From Lewinellaceae bacterium (GTDB lineage Bacteria > Bacteroidota > Bacteroidia > Chitinophagales > Saprospiraceae): 64,000 nt of DNA. A program made the translations under genes and the position numbers. This document shows positions 1-9,920 of the stretch, in pieces; positions within the stretch are counted from its first letter, which is position 1; the number at the start of each line of letters is the position of its first letter. The stretch covers positions 1 to 64,000 of the forward strand of contig JADJRC010000050.1 in assembly GCA_016712415.1 (NCBI GenBank), written 5' to 3'. Under the pieces are notes generated by a model. That model was not told where the DNA came from. It searched no databases and worked only from the letters and a program-made list of their open reading frames with translations.

Positions 1-492
1 GACGTCGGAAAGGTCGTCGCAAGCGATATACAATTCATCGACCTGCTTTTTCAATACAGGATGCTCCAGTTCCGGCGCGATTTCCATAAGCGGCACCAGC
101 ACGAAGGCCCTTTTGTGCAGGTCCGGGTGCGGGATTTCAAGGCCCTTATCCCTTATGATGCGCTTCCCGTACAGCAGGATATCGATATCAATGGACCGGG
201 GCCCCCATTTTTCACTGTGCAGGCGGCCCAGTTCGCGCTCAATCTTGCTGATTTTATCGAGCAGATCGCGTGGATCGAGCGTGGTGTTGGCCATGAGTAC
301 CATATTCAGAAACGGCTCCTGTTCGGTATTGCCCCAGGGCTGTGTTTCATAAACATGGCTTTTTTTCGCTATTTTTCCAATGTTTTTGGAAATCAGTTCG
401 ATCGCGCCGTTCAGGTTTGCGGCCCGATTGCCGACATTGCTGCCGAGGCCGAGAAAGACATTGATATAGTTTTTAATCGAGGTAGGCTGCAT
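1..492 (-). CDS. folK: 2-amino-4-hydroxy-6-hydroxymethyldihydropteridine pyrophosphokinase, C-terminus cut by window edge
   Basis: Folate pathway enzyme that transfers pyrophosphate from ATP to 6-hydroxymethyl-dihydropterin, giving the substrate of dihydropteroate synthase (folP lies at 14.0 kb). Reading the minus strand from the ATG at 492 gives 164 open codons to the window edge without a stop. The N-terminus has the family pattern FLGLGSNVGNR (about residues 13-23), then QPWGNTEQEPFLN (about 50-62), the signature WGPRSIDIDILLYG (about 96-109) and PHPDLHKRAFVLVPL (about 120-134). HPPK proteins are about 160 residues, so only the last few residues should be missing. Identification rests on these motifs and is secure. 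The plus-strand ORFs over this stretch are shadows. Confidence 0.95.
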   Translation of the reverse strand, partial: MQPTSIKNYINVFLGLGSNVGNRAANLNGAIELISKNIGKIAKKSHVYETQPWGNTEQEPFLNMVLMANTTLDPRDLLDKISKIERELGRLHSEKWGPRSIDIDILLYGKRIIRDKGLEIPHPDLHKRAFVLVPLMEIAPELEHPVLKKQVDELYIACDDLSDV

Positions 493-626
493 GTCTGATC
501 GCTTTTCAACGGCAAATATGCGGCGCTTAAGCAATTAATCAACGTCAACTGCGAATAATTCGGGAAAGCGATACCTTCGGGCCTCTGTTCAAACTGGAAA
601 TTCATACAATTTAAAACTATCTCAAT

Positions 627-1130
627 ATGAAATTTTTGATTTCGGCGTGTGTAATTATGACTATGCTGGCAGTCACTTCGTGTGACAGTGTCGACAAGGA
701 ACTGGTGTCGAGTATTCAAAACGACATCAAGGTAATGGATGGGCTATCCACGCCCATAGCAGCGCTTGGAACGAGCGTCAATAACCTGGCCCAACAGGTA
801 AATGCAGCTCCGGAAGGGATGAAGGCCGAAAACGACCCCGATTTCAACGACCTGCTTTCCCTGAGCGCCGGCCTGGTGCAAAAGCAACAATCCACACTGG
901 CGGAGTACAACGATCTGATGGCTAAACTAAAAAGCCTGGCAGCCGATTATAGCGCGGGAAAATTAAAGACCGAACAGGTCAGGGCAGAATATGAAAATCT
1001 GAAATCCGGCATGCAGGGCGTGTCTGACCTGGTGGGCAGAATGAGCGCCATGACGGACCAGATGCAGGCCCAGTTTGCCAAAATGAGCGCCGACTGGAAT
1101 GCAAAGGCTGAAGGCCATTTCAACCAGTAA
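627..1130 (+). CDS. Small predicted lipoprotein with helical, coiled-coil-like body
   Basis: 167 residues. The N-terminus is a lipoprotein signal: short charged start, hydrophobic stretch, and lipobox VTSC with the acylated Cys at residue 19, followed by Asp. The rest is rich in Ala, Gln, Lys, Glu and Leu, with spacing typical of amphipathic helices (for example around residues 120-155), so a helical bundle or coiled coil exposed in the periplasm is likely. I do not recognise a named family and give no function. The gene stands alone: folK is divergent upstream (135 bp gap) and the hydrolase downstream is convergent, with only 16 bp between stops. Confidence 0.75.
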   Translation: MKFLISACVIMTMLAVTSCDSVDKELVSSIQNDIKVMDGLSTPIAALGTSVNNLAQQVNAAPEGMKAENDPDFNDLLSLSAGLVQKQQSTLAEYNDLMAKLKSLAADYSAGKLKTEQVRAEYENLKSGMQGVSDLVGRMSAMTDQMQAQFAKMSADWNAKAEGHFNQ

Positions 1131-1146
1131 AACCCGTTCCCGATAT

Positions 1147-1983
1147 TTATTTCCCTTCCAGCCAGGTTTTAAAAACGGCTGCCGTCTCCAGATCGTCGGT
1201 GGCGAACCGCATGCTGCCCAGGTGCGTTTTACCATTCAGTACGATCTCTGATTTTGGACCTGTATATTTTTGATAAAAGGTCCGCGCACTATCATAAGGC
1301 ACGATGGCATCATCCGGGCTATGCATCATCAGCATGGGTAAAAGTTCCTGCGCCTGGAGGTAATGCACAGGGTTTGCATCGCTGAACGCCTGGCTGCCGG
1401 GTTTCCCACCGGCATAGCTCCTTATGGCCCTGAAGTCAGGCATACGGTCGAGGTCGAGCGGCCCTCCAATGGAAAAATATCCTGAAAATACATGTTGATC
1501 CAGTCCTGCCTTTGCCAGCGCCTGCCGGTCGAAAACCAGGTGGGCAGCCAGTGTAGCGCCGGCAGAAATGCCGCCAACCAGCAGTTTCCGGTCGCTCCAG
1601 CCCATTGAGCCGCTCCATTCCAGTGTTTTCGCCAGGGCAAGGCTCAGGTCTTCACGCATGTGCCGGTAACTTGCCAGCGGGGCAAGCCGGTAAGCCGGCA
1701 TGACAACCGGAAATCCAAGCCGGAGAAAAAATTCGGCCAGTGTAGGGAAAAGACCCGGCCAGCCAAGCCGCCAGCCGCCGCCGTGGTACAATACGACTAT
1801 ACTCCGCCCTGCAACATCGGGTCCCGGGGGTACCCAGCACAACATATACTGGCGCCAGGCGCTGCCGAAACGTATCTTCACCGACGGAGCAACGGGTCGG
1901 GCGGCCAGCAGGTGATGCAGCATCTGGAATGGAATTTCTGCCAGTTGACGGCCCAATTGCAGCGTGTAGGGATTGTTTTTCAT
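1147..1983 (-). CDS. Alpha/beta hydrolase, hormone-sensitive-lipase-like esterase
   Basis: 278 residues with the layout of HSL-type carboxylesterases. The oxyanion motif is LYHGGGWRLGWPG (about residues 65-77). The nucleophile elbow is GGISAGA with Ser at about 140. The acid is probably the second Asp of HSPDDAIVP (about 225), and the His is in NGKTHLGSM (about 256). There is no clear signal peptide, so it is probably cytoplasmic. The substrate cannot be told from sequence. The Ser-Asp-His order and spacing make the fold assignment firm. Confidence 0.85.
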   Translation of the reverse strand: MKNNPYTLQLGRQLAEIPFQMLHHLLAARPVAPSVKIRFGSAWRQYMLCWVPPGPDVAGRSIVVLYHGGGWRLGWPGLFPTLAEFFLRLGFPVVMPAYRLAPLASYRHMREDLSLALAKTLEWSGSMGWSDRKLLVGGISAGATLAAHLVFDRQALAKAGLDQHVFSGYFSIGGPLDLDRMPDFRAIRSYAGGKPGSQAFSDANPVHYLQAQELLPMLMMHSPDDAIVPYDSARTFYQKYTGPKSEIVLNGKTHLGSMRFATDDLETAAVFKTWLEGK

Positions 1984-2111
1984 AAAAACCCGGATTTGTA
2001 CTTAAATACTGTCGGATGTGCTCCGCCCAGGGCATTTTGCCCAAACGAGCAGTTTAACAACAGGCAGCGAAATAGGTGCAGACAGTGTCCGGTATTTTAC
2101 TTTTTTTTGCC

Positions 2112-2582
2112 ATGAAAACAAATACATTTTCGATGACACGAACCTTTCTTTTGCTGCTTTTGCTGACGCCCCTGGTAAATATACAGGCGCAAAAAATGCC
2201 GACAGAACCAGACGGACGGCTTTACGCGGCCTTTGACAGCGCATACCTGGAACGCCTGAAAACCGACAACCCTACCCTCCTGTTGCGGTGGAACTACTAT
2301 CTGGACAACGCGTTTATTATCAGCGATTTCCCCGCTGCAAAAGGCGAAATTACCCCATATCCGGAAGTGCAAATACCGGATATTGCGAACGTCAATATAC
2401 TGGTTTTGGAAAAAACACAATCCCTGCACCGCAACTGGCGCAAACCGACCTTTTACAGGATAGGCGACACCGGAAAGGTACTGATGTACTATTCCGGTGA
2501 AGATTTTAACCGAAATTCAGAAAGTGGATCGAAGAATCGTCCGCAAAGGAATAGCCTCTATCTGCCCGAAACTTTTTCATAA
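2112..2582 (+). CDS. Small secreted protein of unknown function upstream of the SprB-repeat adhesin; 3' end possibly frameshifted
   Basis: Starts at ATG 2112 (an ATG at 2133 is also possible). Both give a Sec signal peptide with a Leu run ending ...NIQAQ. The mature part is about 120 residues, with no recognised motif. It lies 22 bp upstream of the adhesin start on the same strand, so the two are probably co-transcribed. The last 20 residues (after GEDFNR) look unlike the rest. One extra A in the AAA at 2511-2515 would instead give a tail FRKWIEESSAKE ending at TAG 2552-2554, which looks more natural. Function unknown; an accessory role for the neighbouring adhesin is only a guess from position. 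Confidence 0.65.
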   Translation: MKTNTFSMTRTFLLLLLLTPLVNIQAQKMPTEPDGRLYAAFDSAYLERLKTDNPTLLLRWNYYLDNAFIISDFPAAKGEITPYPEVQIPDIANVNILVLEKTQSLHRNWRKPTFYRIGDTGKVLMYYSGEDFNRNSESGSKNRPQRNSLYLPETFS

Positions 2583-2604
2583 TCCTGACTCAGACAATAA
2601 CACA

Positions 2605-5600
2605 ATGAATCATCCCTTACAAATATTCAGGTTGCTTTTTCTCCTTTCTGCCGGCAGTGCTTTCGGTCAGTCGTACAATATGAACGGAACACCCGTAAAT
2701 GATTGCAGCGGAACGTTTTACGACAGCGGCGGCGGTACCGGCAATTACAGCAACAACCAAAACCTGGTTACAACCATTTGTTCTGATAACACCTCGGGTA
2801 CGCATATCCAGCTCAACTTTTCGGGGGTTGACCTGGCGCCCGGCGACGAGATATGCTTTTACGACGGCTCCAGCACTGCGGCGCCCCTGCTATCCTGCTC
2901 CAGCGATTATGCCCCCGGCTCGCCTTTTATTGTGCAGGCGACAGCCGTCAATCCCGGAGGATGTCTTACTGTAACTTTCAATTCGGACGCCGCCGGCACA
3001 GCAACCGGCTGGGCTGCCGTTATCTCCTGCGTACCATCGTGCCAGACAGTACTGGCTGACCTGGTTTCTACAAATCCCGTTTCCATACCGCTGGATACGG
3101 GTTGGATAGACGTATGCCCCGGTGAGCGCATCTTTTTTACCGGCGCAGGCATTTACCCGCAAAACGGATTCAGTTATCAGCAGTCGGACCTGACGACGAT
3201 ATTTGAATGGAACTTTGGCGATGGCGATATTTCGTACGGCCCGGCCACCTCCCACCGCTACGATGATGCAGGCGGCTATTTCGTGCAACTTTTTCTCCGC
3301 GATGTGCAGGGCTGCAGAAGCACCAACCTCATCAACCAGCGCATCCGCGTTGCGCCGCGCCCTTCCTTCGCCCTGACCGGAATGCTCGACAATACGATTT
3401 GCGCCGGCGATACCGTACAACTTAATGCCGGATTCAACGCCGGATCTACCGATAAAACCCTCGTAATCCTTCCCATCACCTCTGCTTTTGCTTCAGAGGG
3501 TAGCCGTTCCGATTCGCTTCCACTTCCTGACGGAACAGGCATTCCCTATGAAACGAGTATATTTTTTACCGAATTCTCGCCGGGTCAGGTGCTGACCAAC
3601 CCCAACGATCTGGAAAGCATTTGTGTCAACATGGAGCATTCCTGGATGCGCGACATGGAAATCAGCATTTCCTGTCCGAACGGCCAGAGCATTATTTTGC
3701 ACAATTTTGGCGGTCAAACCGGTTCTGAAATATTTCTTGGAATTCCCAACGACAACGATTTCTTCAATCCGATACCAGGGTCGGGATACGATTACTGCTG
3801 GACGCCTACCGCCACCAACCCCACCTGGCTGCAATATTCCAATACATTTCTGCCTGCCGGCGGCACCCTGCCTTCGGGCAACTATACCCCGTTCGAGCCG
3901 TTTTCCAACCTGGTCGGATGCCCGCTGAACGGCGAATGGACCATCACAGTGACCGATCTGTGGCCTATCGACAACGGATACATCTTCTCCTGGAGTCTTA
4001 AACTCAATGATGCCCTGTACCCGCAGATCGAATCGTTTACACCCCAGTTTACCACCTGGGGCTGGAACAACCACCCGTCTGTCTTTTACTCGACAACCGA
4101 CTCCATTGCCGCCGCCCCGCAAAACGGCGGTACTGCCGGATATATCTTTACCGTAAATGATGATTTCGGGTGCTCCTGGGACACCCTGGTTAACATTGCT
4201 GTTTTGCCTTTTACACATCCGGCCTGCTACCGTTGTATGGATAACCACAGCATACCCGGCGACACTTCCGTATGTGCCATGGAACCGGTACTGCTCGATG
4301 CCGGCACAACCGTGTCAGACACTTTTGAGGTGCGTTTTGAGGCTTATCCGGATTACAAACTTGGAAACGGAAATCACCCGCACAACAACCCCTACCTCTC
4401 TCCTATTTCAGTAAACAGCATGGGGTACAATTTCCTGAGCACACCTTTGACGCAGATTACCTCGGTTTGCATGGACATCGAGACCGATTTCGATGCAGAC
4501 CTGAATGTGTACCTCCGTTCGCCCGACGGCAAACAACTGGAACTCACCACCGGAAACGGTGCTGCAGGCGATAATTACAAGATTACCTGCTTTTCTCCGG
4601 TTGCGACCTTGCCGATTATCGGGAATACGGCCCCTTTCAACGGCACCTACAAACCCGAGGGAAACTGGACGAGCCTGAACAATGCAGTAGTCAACGGCGA
4701 CTGGAAACTGGTGGTATCGGACGGTTTTGGAATCAATCAATACGGCAAGGTAAAATGGTGGAGCATCGGCTTCAATTTCTTTAACGCCACGACATATTCC
4801 TGGACAAACAACGCCACCCTGTCGTGCAACAACTGCCCCGCTCCGGTTGCCACACCTTCGGCAACTACAACCTATACCGTTTCTGCCACAGACAAGTTCA
4901 ACTGTACACATGCGGACACCGTTACCGTGGAGGTAATCAGCCTTTTCCCGGCGCCGGGCAACCTGAATGTAACGGGATTCGGTACCGGGAGCATGACCTG
5001 GGGCTGGGACCCCGTTCAGGGCGCTACCGGTTATGAAGTCAGCATTAATGGCGGACCCTGGATGGCGGCAAGCGGCAACAACAGTCATACGGTCAGTGGC
5101 CTCATATCGGGCGATACGGTGAACCTGGAAGTACGGGCGCTGGGTGGCAGCATCAACTGCCCGCCTTCGGTTGCCAATGGTCAAGGCGTTTATATTGCCT
5201 GCAATTTTACGGCCGGCGTAACCAGTACACAGCCGGTACTCTGTGCCGGAGAGTCAACCGGCTCCGCATTAATTTCCGTCATGAACGGCATGCCGCCGGT
5301 GGAATATTTCCCCGACGGCATGATGCCGCCGCTCACCAGTGGCAACCTCATGAATATTTTTCCGGCAGGCAACCATTTCGTTATCATAAAGGATGCTTCC
5401 GGATGCCGGGATACAGTGTATTTCAATATTACAGAGCCTGCGCCAATCGATGTAAATATTTCAATCACCGATGCCTTCTGCAACGGCGACCCTGACGGCG
5501 CCTTAAACGCTTTGGCAACCGGAGGCACCGGTGCGCTTTCCTATTCATGGCAGGGGTGCTCCGGCGGCACGATTATCAACAATGCCAACGCCACCGATCT

Positions 5601-8600
5601 GTACGCAGGTTGTTATACGCTAACCGTCACAGACACAGAAGGATGCAGTATCACGAATACAGCCACCGTAAACGAGCCGCTGCCGTTTGTATTTTCCGGT
5701 GTACAGACACCGGTAAGTTGCAACGGCGGCTCTGACGGAACTGCCACTATCAATGTGTCGGGCGGCACCATGCCCTATACGTATGACTGGGCAGCAAGCG
5801 CCACCAACGCACCTACTATTACCGGCCTCGCAGCAGGATTTTACTTCGTCAATGTGACCGATACACTGGGTTGTGAAGCGGCCACCTTCGTACAGGTGTT
5901 TGAGCCGCCGTCGCTTGTACTGGACAGTACTGCAACAAAAGCAACCTCCTGCTTTGGTGGAAACAACGGCACGGCAACAGTTTATGTGAAAGGCGGGGGC
6001 ATGCCGTATACCTACCTTTGGAACGACATGCAGGTCACCCAAAAAGCCATCAATCTCACTGCAGGGACATATATGGTCACCGTCACAGACACCAAGGGAT
6101 GCACCATAGTGGCCACGGCAGTCGTGACTTCGCCTCCTGCAATTACAACCGCTTTTACCAATATTGTGGATGAAAAATGCGCCGGCGACTGTTCGGGGCA
6201 GGCAACCATACAGGTTTCCGGCGGGACAATGCCCTATACCTACAGTTGGAGCGGCACATCCCTGCCCGTCACGGATCCTACGGCTACCGGGTTGTGTCCG
6301 GGTGTTTATATGGTCATGGTTCAGGATTTCAGGGGCTGCACTGCTTCGGATAAAGTGACGGTTGGCGCCGCAACGCCCATCGAGATTCACCTTCAACCCA
6401 CCGAAGCGTCCTGCGCAGGCGTGTCAAACGGATCCATCTCAGCCGATATAACCGGCGGCGTATCCCCTTATCAACTCGCATGGAGCAACGGAGGTTCCGG
6501 TGTGGTCAATCCCAATCTGCTGTGTGGCAATTTTATCCTTACGGTTACAGACAATGCCGGCTGCATAAAAACCGACAGTATTGATTTGCCATGCCCGGCA
6601 TCGATTCAGGTTGCCGGAATTACGCCGCAACCGGTCAAATGTTTTGGCGGCGGTGACGGACAGGTGAGCGTTCAGGCGAACGGAGGCACAGGACCGCTCA
6701 ATTATTCATGGAGTGATCCGAACGGTCAAACAGGTTCAACTGCCGTCGGACTCACTGCAGGCGCCTACACCGTTACCGTCACAGATGGAAACGGATGTTC
6801 CGTAACCGCCACGGCAACGGTGACCCAGCCTCCGGCTATTTCGGCGACCGTTTCGAAAACGGATGTCAGTTGCCTGGGCGGCAGTGATGGTACCGTGACA
6901 GCTTTTCCGGTAGGAGGAACACCTGCTTATATCTTTGACTGGGGCGCCGGCCAAAACAACCAGCAGTTAAAAGACATACCCGCCGGCAGTTACACCGTTA
7001 CGGTCAGCGATGCGAATGGTTGTTCCGTTACGGCAACCGCAACGGTATCGGAACCGGCGACTGCCGTGGCGGTCGCCGTGACTCAAACCCAAACAGCCTG
7101 CTTCGGCGGCAGCAACGGCGCTGCCTTTGCCACGGCAAGCGGTGGAAACGGCACACCCTACACCTATTCCTGGAGCAACGGACAAATCGGTCAGAATGCC
7201 AATGCGCTTGAGCCGGGTTTTGTAACAGTTACGGCTACGGATAGCAAGGGATGTACTGCTATTCAAAATATTGATATCCAGCAATTTGACAGTATTGATG
7301 CCAATATTGCATTCGTAGCGCCCAGCTGCTTCGGATACGCCAACGGGCAGGCAGCCATCAACATGGTATCGGGCGGTGCAGGCATGGGCGATACAACAAA
7401 GTATATTTATGACTGGAGCGCTCCAAATACTTCCAGTACTATATTCGTCACCGGCCTGACCGGCGACCAGACGTATTTCCTCACCATTACAGATTTGCAG
7501 GGATGCAGCGGGGTGTTTTCTTTCTTTGTGAACCAGCCGCCTGATATGCAACTCGACAAGGATATTTCGGATATATCCTGCTTTGGTTTTTCAGATGGCA
7601 GTATCGAAATCAATGGAATCAGCAACGCGAACCTTCCTGTATCATACACGTGGGATAACAACGCAACAGGTCCGGTGCTCAACAACCTTGTCGCAGGAAA
7701 TTATGTCCTGACGATTCAGGACGCAAACGGGTGTATAAAAAAGGATACCTCAGTGGTTGTGGAACCACCGGCACTCGCCCTTCAATTCGCGGTATCGCCT
7801 CTGTTGTGCAGTGGCGATAGCAGCGCCGCCATTCAGGCAAACGTTCAGGGCGGCACGCCTCCGTACACTTTGCTGTGGAACACGGGCAGTACAGACGCCT
7901 CGATCCAGAAACTCGGCCCAGGGATGTATGCACTCGGCATTACCGATGCCAATGGATGCGTATTAAGCGATTCTGTGCGTATTGACCGCCCCGACTCCAC
8001 CGCTATTTCGGTTGAAAAAACAGAACCCGGTTGTTTCGGCACGTCCAACGGAAGGATCAAACTGGCCGTAACCGGAGGGGAGCCGCCGTACCGGTACAGC
8101 ATCAATGGCGGCCCGTTTGGAGGAAGCAGTTCGTTTATCGGGCTCTCGGCAGGTGTTTTCACCTTCCAGATCAGAGATGCCAATAATTGTGTCACGACCA
8201 TTATTGACTCGCTGGATCAGCCACTGCCGGTCGAGGTGAGTCTTGGTCCCGATACCACGATTGTGCTGGGCGACAGTGTGTTGCTTTCACCGGATATTTT
8301 TAACGCCTTCGGAATGGTGGAATACAAGTGGCGGAGTGTATTGCTGGAAAACTTCCCCTGCGTGGATACACCGGAATGCAGCATTATTCTGGCAAAACCC
8401 TACCAGAGCAATACCTACCAGGTCACGATTACCGACGAAAATGGCTGCCGCGGCACTGCGTCTGTTACCGTGAATGTATTGAAACCACGCGGGGTTTATG
8501 TCCCCAGCGGGTTCACGCCGAACGGCGACCTGAACAACGACCTGCTTGTCGTGTACGGAAAAAGCAATCAAATCCTGAACGTATTGTCTTTCAGGGTTTT

Positions 8601-8784
8601 TGATCGCTGGGGGGAACTGCTTTACCAGGACAACAACTTCAAGGTAAACGATGAAGGCCGGGGCTGGAACGGCCTTTTCAGGGACAAAGCCTGCGACCCT
8701 GGTGTTTATGTCTGGCATGTTGAGGTGGAGTACCGGGATGGCTACCGCGAGTCACTTTCAGGGAATGTTACCCTGATCCGTTGA
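2605..8784 (+). CDS. Giant T9SS-secreted adhesin: CUB, PKD, two P domains, FN3, 13 SprB repeats, type B sorting domain
   Basis: 2060-residue surface protein. ATG 2605 is chosen because it opens directly into a signal peptide (LLFLLSAGSAFGQ); the frame extends 36 codons further up without one. In order: a CUB-like domain (about 2690-3030, CFYDGSS), a PKD domain (about 3200-3330, WNFGDGD), two proprotein-convertase-type P domains (about 3580-4010 and 4440-4790, each with GxW...V.D), an FN3-like domain (about 4940-5160), then 13 SprB repeats (about 5215-8230), and a gliding-motility-type C-terminal domain beginning VPSGFTPNGDLNND (about 8500-8784). That CTD is the T9SS type B signal, which usually works with a PorP/SprF partner, and one lies just downstream. 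Likely role: adhesion or gliding at the cell surface. Confidence 0.92.
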   Translation: MNHPLQIFRLLFLLSAGSAFGQSYNMNGTPVNDCSGTFYDSGGGTGNYSNNQNLVTTICSDNTSGTHIQLNFSGVDLAPGDEICFYDGSSTAAPLLSCSSDYAPGSPFIVQATAVNPGGCLTVTFNSDAAGTATGWAAVISCVPSCQTVLADLVSTNPVSIPLDTGWIDVCPGERIFFTGAGIYPQNGFSYQQSDLTTIFEWNFGDGDISYGPATSHRYDDAGGYFVQLFLRDVQGCRSTNLINQRIRVAPRPSFALTGMLDNTICAGDTVQLNAGFNAGSTDKTLVILPITSAFASEGSRSDSLPLPDGTGIPYETSIFFTEFSPGQVLTNPNDLESICVNMEHSWMRDMEISISCPNGQSIILHNFGGQTGSEIFLGIPNDNDFFNPIPGSGYDYCWTPTATNPTWLQYSNTFLPAGGTLPSGNYTPFEPFSNLVGCPLNGEWTITVTDLWPIDNGYIFSWSLKLNDALYPQIESFTPQFTTWGWNNHPSVFYSTTDSIAAAPQNGGTAGYIFTVNDDFGCSWDTLVNIAVLPFTHPACYRCMDNHSIPGDTSVCAMEPVLLDAGTTVSDTFEVRFEAYPDYKLGNGNHPHNNPYLSPISVNSMGYNFLSTPLTQITSVCMDIETDFDADLNVYLRSPDGKQLELTTGNGAAGDNYKITCFSPVATLPIIGNTAPFNGTYKPEGNWTSLNNAVVNGDWKLVVSDGFGINQYGKVKWWSIGFNFFNATTYSWTNNATLSCNNCPAPVATPSATTTYTVSATDKFNCTHADTVTVEVISLFPAPGNLNVTGFGTGSMTWGWDPVQGATGYEVSINGGPWMAASGNNSHTVSGLISGDTVNLEVRALGGSINCPPSVANGQGVYIACNFTAGVTSTQPVLCAGESTGSALISVMNGMPPVEYFPDGMMPPLTSGNLMNIFPAGNHFVIIKDASGCRDTVYFNITEPAPIDVNISITDAFCNGDPDGALNALATGGTGALSYSWQGCSGGTIINNANATDLYAGCYTLTVTDTEGCSITNTATVNEPLPFVFSGVQTPVSCNGGSDGTATINVSGGTMPYTYDWAASATNAPTITGLAAGFYFVNVTDTLGCEAATFVQVFEPPSLVLDSTATKATSCFGGNNGTATVYVKGGGMPYTYLWNDMQVTQKAINLTAGTYMVTVTDTKGCTIVATAVVTSPPAITTAFTNIVDEKCAGDCSGQATIQVSGGTMPYTYSWSGTSLPVTDPTATGLCPGVYMVMVQDFRGCTASDKVTVGAATPIEIHLQPTEASCAGVSNGSISADITGGVSPYQLAWSNGGSGVVNPNLLCGNFILTVTDNAGCIKTDSIDLPCPASIQVAGITPQPVKCFGGGDGQVSVQANGGTGPLNYSWSDPNGQTGSTAVGLTAGAYTVTVTDGNGCSVTATATVTQPPAISATVSKTDVSCLGGSDGTVTAFPVGGTPAYIFDWGAGQNNQQLKDIPAGSYTVTVSDANGCSVTATATVSEPATAVAVAVTQTQTACFGGSNGAAFATASGGNGTPYTYSWSNGQIGQNANALEPGFVTVTATDSKGCTAIQNIDIQQFDSIDANIAFVAPSCFGYANGQAAINMVSGGAGMGDTTKYIYDWSAPNTSSTIFVTGLTGDQTYFLTITDLQGCSGVFSFFVNQPPDMQLDKDISDISCFGFSDGSIEINGISNANLPVSYTWDNNATGPVLNNLVAGNYVLTIQDANGCIKKDTSVVVEPPALALQFAVSPLLCSGDSSAAIQANVQGGTPPYTLLWNTGSTDASIQKLGPGMYALGITDANGCVLSDSVRIDRPDSTAISVEKTEPGCFGTSNGRIKLAVTGGEPPYRYSINGGPFGGSSSFIGLSAGVFTFQIRDANNCVTTIIDSLDQPLPVEVSLGPDTTIVLGDSVLLSPDIFNAFGMVEYKWRSVLLENFPCVDTPECSIILAKPYQSNTYQVTITDENGCRGTASVTVNVLKPRGVYVPSGFTPNGDLNNDLLVVYGKSNQILNVLSFRVFDRWGELLYQDNNFKVNDEGRGWNGLFRDKACDPGVYVWHVEVEYRDGYRESLSGNVTLIR
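5215..8230 (+). repeat. Array of 13 SprB-type protein repeats
   Basis: Within the adhesin, units of about 70-80 residues start with a pattern like SCFGGSNGxA, continue with GG..PYTYSW and end in a G.Y.V.VTD..GC. stretch. I count 13 starts: LCAGES, FCNGDP, SCNGGS, SCFGGN, KCAGDC, SCAGVS, KCFGGG, SCLGGS, ACFGGS, SCFGYA, SCFGFS, LCSGDS and GCFGTS. The copies are diverged at DNA level, so this is a protein repeat rather than a DNA tandem array. The pattern is that of SprB, the flavobacterial gliding adhesin. Confidence 0.88.
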
Positions 8785-8847
8785 TTACACGAAAAAATGT
8801 TCTTTTATTTGACACGAAAAAATTAATCAATCTTACACATACTGGCC

Positions 8848-9904
8848 ATGAAACAATTTTCCAAACCGATCCTCTCTTTGATACTGCTACTCATGGTTGT
8901 GGGGCAAACGAGCGCCCAGGACCCGCGATTTTCGCAGTATTACGCCTCACCATGGAACCTCAATCCGGCCATGACCGGCCTTTTCAACGGGCGCTGGCGT
9001 GTAACGGCCAATTACCGCGAACCAATGGAGCAGTTTTCTGGCGCCGGTGCCGTTCCGGACCTATTCGGCCGCGTTCGACGCGCGTTTTGAGGTTGGTAAA
9101 GACGATTATGCTGCGTTCGGTATCGGCGCCATGCATGATGAAGCCGGCACCGCAAGGTATATGCAAAACAAAGTACATGTCGGCGGCGCATTCCTGAAGC
9201 AACTTACCGGAGGCCGTTACAAGGCAGAACACTATATTTCAGCGGGCGCCCAGCTCGGGTTTGGACAAAGTTCCATCGACTGGAGCCAGCTGTGGTTCAG
9301 TCGCCAGTTTGACCCAACGTCGGAAACACCCGACATGAGCGCGCCCAACGGCGAACCGAATGCCGGCGCTGATACCAAGCCTTATCTTGACTTTAATGCA
9401 GGCTTGTTGTGGTATGCCTTGTTTGGCGATAACGGGTTTGTCTATGCCGGCGGCGCACTGCACCACGTCAACGAACCCGGTATCTCGCTGATTGAAGACG
9501 ACCAGGAAACACTGTACTCCCGCTGGTCGGGACATGCCGGCGGCCAATTCCCGGTGAGCGATAACCTCAGTCTGCTTCCGGGCGCCTTGTTCATGAAACA
9601 GGGGCCGGCCCTTGAGTCGGATTTCGGGATGAATATCCGGTATTCGAACAACGACCTGAATGAATTGGCCATGCGGGCAGGGGTATGGGGGCGACTCGGC
9701 AACAAACCGGAAAAAGGCTTTCAAATGGATGCCATCACCATTGTAGGCATGCTTGAACTCGATCGATGGATGCTGGGTTTGAGTTACGACATCACGGTGT
9801 CGGGTCTGACGGATGCCAATAATTCAAGGGGAGCATTCGAGGTTTCACTGACTTATTTTCATCCGGGAGAGCGGCGCGCCCGGGTTGTATGCCCAAAATT
9901 CTGA
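8848..9904 (+). pseudogene. PorP/SprF-family T9SS outer-membrane protein, one frameshift
   Basis: Two overlapping frames together make one PorP/SprF protein of about 350 residues. The first (from 8848) has a signal peptide and the family start QDPRFSQYYASPWNLNPAMTG. The second (to the stop at 9904) continues PFRTYSAAFDARF and runs to the usual VCPKF end. The frames join if one G is removed from CGCGAACC at about 9017-9020, which restores NYRNQWSSFLAPVPFRTYS, the expected family sequence. PorP/SprF proteins are beta-barrels that help place type B cargo on the surface, and the SprB-repeat protein lies 63 bp upstream. A sequencing error is more likely than a true null, because both halves are otherwise well conserved. 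Confidence 0.88.
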
Positions 9905-9920
9905 CGTTATTTTTACTTGT

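Noticed and set aside
5215..8230. CRISPR-like or DNA tandem repeats
   Set aside because: The periodicity is at protein level (SprB repeats); the DNA copies are diverged and in one open frame.
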